This document shows, in pieces, positions 6,056-8,578 of a stretch of 8,578 nucleotides of DNA (the first letter of the stretch is position 1; each line of letters starts with the position of its first letter). The notes below the pieces were generated by a model, which saw only the letters and a list, made by a program, of their open reading frames with translations, searched no databases and was not told where the DNA came from. The stretch is taken from NCBI GenBank assembly GCA_003218935.1, contig QHPA01000182.1, positions 1-8,578 of the forward strand, given 5' to 3'. The translations under genes were made by a program, and so were the position numbers. The stretch is from Verrucomicrobiota bacterium. GTDB lineage: Bacteria; Verrucomicrobiota; Verrucomicrobiia; Limisphaerales; AV2.

Positions 6056-6928
6056 GTGACTCCAGCAGCCCCCAGCCTGCTGCTCCTGATCCCCGCTCAC
6101 AATGAGGAGAAGCGGATCGAGCCGACGTTGCGCGAATATGCGGAGTACTTTCGCCGCAATTACAACGGCAAATTCCAACTCGTGGTCGTGCTCAATGGCT
6201 GCCGCGACGACACTTTGGGAGTCGTGAATCGCGTGGCAAAGGATTTTCCGGAAATCAGCGCCTTGAATTTTCCTGACCCGATTGGCAAAGGCGGGGCGCT
6301 CATCGAAGGCCTGAAGCTGGCGCCGAACACCGACTTGATCGGCTACGTGGACGCCGACGGCGCGACCGGGCCGCAGGCCTTTCTCGAACTCGTGCACCTG
6401 ACCGCCCAGGCCGATTGCGTCATCGGCTCGCGCTGGCTCCCGGGCGCGGTGTTGCATCAGAGCCAGCCGTGGCTGCGCCGTTTTTTCAGCCGCGTGTTTC
6501 ACGCCGTCGTCCGGGTGCTCTTCTGGAGTATGAACATCGCGGACACTCAGTGCCCGGCCAAGGTGATGCGGCGGGCGGCGGTGGAGAAGATTCATTCGGC
6601 CTTGCGCATCGCCGATCTCGCTTTCGATGTGAACCTGCTTTATTCGCTGAAGCGGGAAAAGTTACGCATTCTCGAAGTGCCGACCGAGTGGACGGACAAA
6701 ACCGGCTCAAAAGTCACGCAGTCCCTGCTGCGGAACTCGCTGGTGATGTTTTTGTCCGTGGTGCGGCTCTGGTTGATTTACAAGCCCTTTTACCGCTGGC
6801 TGCGACCATTGCGCCCGCTGGAGACGTGGCTTTACCGGAAGCTGCGCGCGCCCGTTCCGTTGCTCGGACCGCAAGCGCCGGCTCCGAAGCGCGAAGTCCG
6901 AGGCGCGAAGTCCGGTCTCTCACGGTAA
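6056..6928 (+). CDS. GT2 glycosyltransferase, dolichyl-phosphate glucose/mannose synthase-like
   Basis: This 290-residue GT-A fold enzyme is predicted to transfer a sugar from a nucleotide sugar to a polyprenyl phosphate at the cytoplasmic membrane face. Motifs: LLLIPAHNEEKRI (9-21, nucleotide-binding first strand), VVLNGCRDDT (44-53), GKGGALIEGL (77-86, typical of dolichyl-phosphate glucose synthases), the metal-binding DAD at 99-101, IGSRW (123-127), DTQCPAKVM (163-171; the usual form is DTQCGFKxF) and EWTDKTGSKV (211-220). A hydrophobic segment at about 224-243 may associate with the membrane. No long C-terminal transmembrane domain is present. The start is GTG 6056: an in-frame TAA at 6044-6046 rules out starts further upstream, and the conserved core begins a few codons later. 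The ribosome site is weak. The end carries a short tandem duplication. The sugar cannot be read from sequence. Confidence 0.88.
   Translation: MTPAAPSLLLLIPAHNEEKRIEPTLREYAEYFRRNYNGKFQLVVVLNGCRDDTLGVVNRVAKDFPEISALNFPDPIGKGGALIEGLKLAPNTDLIGYVDADGATGPQAFLELVHLTAQADCVIGSRWLPGAVLHQSQPWLRRFFSRVFHAVVRVLFWSMNIADTQCPAKVMRRAAVEKIHSALRIADLAFDVNLLYSLKREKLRILEVPTEWTDKTGSKVTQSLLRNSLVMFLSVVRLWLIYKPFYRWLRPLRPLETWLYRKLRAPVPLLGPQAPAPKREVRGAKSGLSR
6889..6914 (+). repeat. 12-bp direct repeat at the 3' end of the glycosyltransferase gene
   Basis: GCGCGAAGTCCG occurs at 6889-6900 and again at 6903-6914, separated by AG (period 14). It lies in the last codons of the gene and encodes the charged tail KREVRGAKS. 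This looks like a recent slippage or a fragment of a dispersed repeat that extended the reading frame beyond the conserved domain. Confidence 0.65.
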
Positions 6929-6958
6929 AACCGGAAGGATGACCTCGGGTGTACCGCG

Positions 6959-8284
6959 TTAGATTCGGACGCTGGATGCGCGGCTTTGGGCCTTGTCCCG
7001 CCACGTGAACCACGCTGCAACGCCGAACAACAGGAGGCTGAAAGACCCAAGCGTTTGCACCACGGATCTGAAGGCCCGCAATTGTTCCATCGCCGGCAGG
7101 CGCGGTTTCAACACTCCCAGCGCCAGGCCATAACCCAGCGCCGCCAGGACCAGCCACGGCACAATGGCGAACCGCTCGCGCGCGAGCAGATTGGCCACCA
7201 GCACGTTTGCCAGAACCAGCGGCAACAGGCACCAGGCGAACCAGGGCACGAGCGGCGCGGCCTCCCAATATTTCGGGTTGCTGAAGTAGATGATGCGCAG
7301 CGGCAGCTCCGGCAACAGGGTGCAGGCCAGAGCGGCGACGCTTCCCAGCAACGCGGTCGCGCCCAGCGCCTGCCGCAGCGCGCGCGTGTCCTGCGTGAGC
7401 GCCATGCTGCGCACGACCTTGGGGAACATCACGGACGCCAGCGGCGTGGTGAACGTCACCAGCGCGAGGCCGATCATTGCCGCGGGCATGTAAAGCGGAG
7501 TCTGGTTTGCGGAAAAAACGCTTTGCACGAACACGACGTCGGCGTTGCTCATGAATTGCACGACGCCGATGCCCAGTGTCAACGGCACCACGCGCCGCAG
7601 CCACGGCCGCCATTCCATTCGCTCCCCTGGCACAGCCAGCAGATAACGAATCAATCCTGCGCCAACCAGCACGGAAACGCCCTGCCCGATCAGCGCGCCG
7701 CTCATGCCACCGGCGGCCTGGCCGCCGAGCAGGAGAATGACCGCGATTGCCGCCAGCCGGCACGCGCCGTCGAGAATCAACACCCAGCCGAGTCCGAGGA
7801 AGTTTTGCAATCCTTGAAGCACGCCTTTCACAATCGGCGACCAGAGCGAGGCGAGGCCGAGGAGCACCGTCATCCACAGCGCGGCAGGATTGGTGATTTT
7901 GAGGAGGGCAATCCAATGATTTCGTCCCAGGAATGCGACGACGACCATGAACAGCCAAATGACAAGGGTCGCGCGCAGTGAAGCGCGAACGGTTTGCGCG
8001 AGCAGGCGGCGCTGCTCGTCAGTCACCGCCGCGGCGGTTTGTTGCGCGAAGACAATTTGCAAACCCACAGACGGAATGCTCATCAGCAGAAAGACACGGA
8101 GCAGCGCAAACCAGACGCTGTATTCCTCCTTGGTCATCCAGCGGCTGGCCACCACCTGGGTCGCCGTCATGAACACGCCGCTGCTTACCGTGGCGATGAT
8201 CAGCCAGCCGCTCTGGCGGAAAAACGTCGTGTGACTCTCGGCTGCGCGCGCCGGCGCCGGACCGGTGACAGATTTCGTGCTCAA
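6959..8284 (-). CDS. Wzx-like polysaccharide flippase (MOP superfamily)
   Basis: This 441-residue membrane protein has about 12 hydrophobic segments spread over residues 24-430. It is likely to flip lipid-linked saccharide units across the cytoplasmic membrane. Family features: FFRQSGWLIIATVSSGVFMT at 21-40, then the first-helix pattern with ASRWMTKEEYSVWFALLRVF (46-65; compare the usual RxLGPEEYGxWxxL), the mid-protein SNADVVFVQSVFSA (246-259, with Asp in the seventh helix region) and MFPKVVRS (286-293). The start is TTG at 8284: its TTGA overlaps the stop of the upstream glycosyltransferase, and GAGG lies 5 nt before it (8290-8293 on the + strand). The charged leader (1-20) before the first helix supports this start. 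It is co-transcribed with the family 4 glycosyltransferase and convergent to the GT2 gene. Substrate is unknown; teichoic-acid or O-antigen type exporters are the nearest general type. Confidence 0.85.
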   Translation of the reverse strand: MSTKSVTGPAPARAAESHTTFFRQSGWLIIATVSSGVFMTATQVVASRWMTKEEYSVWFALLRVFLLMSIPSVGLQIVFAQQTAAAVTDEQRRLLAQTVRASLRATLVIWLFMVVVAFLGRNHWIALLKITNPAALWMTVLLGLASLWSPIVKGVLQGLQNFLGLGWVLILDGACRLAAIAVILLLGGQAAGGMSGALIGQGVSVLVGAGLIRYLLAVPGERMEWRPWLRRVVPLTLGIGVVQFMSNADVVFVQSVFSANQTPLYMPAAMIGLALVTFTTPLASVMFPKVVRSMALTQDTRALRQALGATALLGSVAALACTLLPELPLRIIYFSNPKYWEAAPLVPWFAWCLLPLVLANVLVANLLARERFAIVPWLVLAALGYGLALGVLKPRLPAMEQLRAFRSVVQTLGSFSLLLFGVAAWFTWRDKAQSRASSVRI

Positions 8285-8578
8285 GTGCCCCTCTGCTGTT
8301 GCTGGATTTTCTCGACGAAATCAATGGCTTTTTTGCTGATGGCACTCCAGTCGAGTTCCGACTGGACGCGCCGACTGGCGGCGCGACCCAGGCTGCGCCT
8401 GCGATCCAACGGTTCAGCGAGCCAGCTCAAAATCTGTTGGCCGAAGCTTTCGCCGTTGAATTCAGAAAAGCGCACGGCCGGTTCGTCGCCGAAGTAACGT
8501 CGCGCGCTGTTCAACGGCGTGCTGACCACGGGCAGGCCGAGGCCGAGGTATTCGACAATTTTCGCGACAAACGCGCAG
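8281..8578 (-). CDS. Family 4 (group 1) glycosyltransferase, C-terminal end (5' end outside window)
   Basis: Only the last 98 codons are present; the frame is open at the window edge. The visible N-terminal part, KIVEYLGLGLPVVSTPLNS, is the donor-binding signature of GT-B glycosyltransferases of family 4 (K-x-x-EYLA-x-GLPVVAT). The following SARRYFGDEPAVRFSE fits the next strand/helix, where the family often has a Glu that binds the nucleotide sugar. The C-terminal helix (SELDWSAISKKAIDFVEKIQ) is also typical. The likely role is adding a sugar to a lipid-linked glycan that is then moved by the coupled flippase. The stop codon overlaps the flippase start as TTGA. Donor and acceptor cannot be inferred. 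Confidence 0.87.
   Translation of the reverse strand, partial: CAFVAKIVEYLGLGLPVVSTPLNSARRYFGDEPAVRFSEFNGESFGQQILSWLAEPLDRRRSLGRAASRRVQSELDWSAISKKAIDFVEKIQQQQRGT

Noticed and set aside
5772..6059. 95-codon + strand frame through the gap, ending in a GTGA overlap with the glycosyltransferase start
   Set aside because: It starts with TTG without a ribosome site, and the product is highly basic with no recognisable domain. Its hydrophobic residues are few and scattered, while the opposite strand gives a more protein-like product. The 4-nt overlap is intriguing but can arise by chance.
6911..6935. TCCGGT/ACCGGA inverted repeat between the convergent glycosyltransferase and flippase genes as a terminator
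   Set aside because: The stem is only 6 bp with a 13-nt loop, overlaps the coding end, and is not followed by a T-run on either strand.
6714..7958. 414-codon minus-strand frame and 331-codon + strand frame overlapping the flippase gene
   Set aside because: Both give Arg/Ala/Gly- or Gln/His/Arg-rich low-complexity products, whereas the frame at 6959-8284 encodes a regular polytopic membrane protein with flippase motifs.
1..8578. CRISPR arrays, tRNA or rRNA genes, insertion sequences, phage or toxin-antitoxin genes
   Set aside because: No regularly spaced repeats, tRNA-like cloverleaf, transposase or integrase motif, or typical toxin-antitoxin pair was seen on either strand.

Overview
The window looks like chromosomal DNA of a GC-rich Gram-negative bacterium. 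Gene style (a type II secretion/type IV pilus-like operon with several very short pseudopilins, chained start/stop overlaps, a duplicated-half ABC-2 permease) is reminiscent of Verrucomicrobiota such as the Limisphaerales/Pedosphaera group. This taxonomic guess is inference from general family knowledge and was not tested by any search.

Positions 1-3754 (+) hold the 3' part of a pseudopilus assembly operon: the C-terminal end of a GspE/PilB ATPase, two consecutive but divergent GspF/PilC-type platform proteins, a GspI-like pseudopilin, a GspJ-like pseudopilin and a very short GspK/PilX-like protein. Neighbouring genes overlap by 4 nt (ATGA or GTGA) or are 2 nt apart, so translation is probably coupled and stoichiometry matched. 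The ATPase would drive pseudopilus growth through the platform; the pseudopilins would be processed by a prepilin peptidase that is not in this window. The major pseudopilin (GspG), secretin and GspC/L/M are also absent and presumably lie upstream or elsewhere.

Positions 3764-5722 (+) continue with short gaps (9 and 27 nt) into a 90-residue two-helix membrane protein and a 552-residue ABC-2 type permease whose two halves carry the same cytoplasmic motif. No ATPase partner for this permease is seen here. A lower-GC gap (5723-6055) follows. It contains no convincing + strand gene but has a possible 59-codon membrane-protein ORF on the minus strand.

Positions 6056-8578 are a glycan-related segment. 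A GT2 dolichyl-phosphate-glucose-synthase-like glycosyltransferase (+) converges, with 30 bp between stop codons, on a minus-strand pair: a family 4 glycosyltransferase (only its C-terminus is in the window) translationally coupled through a TTGA overlap to a Wzx-like polysaccharide flippase. Together they suggest synthesis and export of a lipid-linked surface saccharide.

No rRNA, tRNA, CRISPR array, insertion sequence or phage gene was seen. The most unusual element is the compact pseudopilus operon with paired GspF paralogues and a minimal E5-less pseudopilin.
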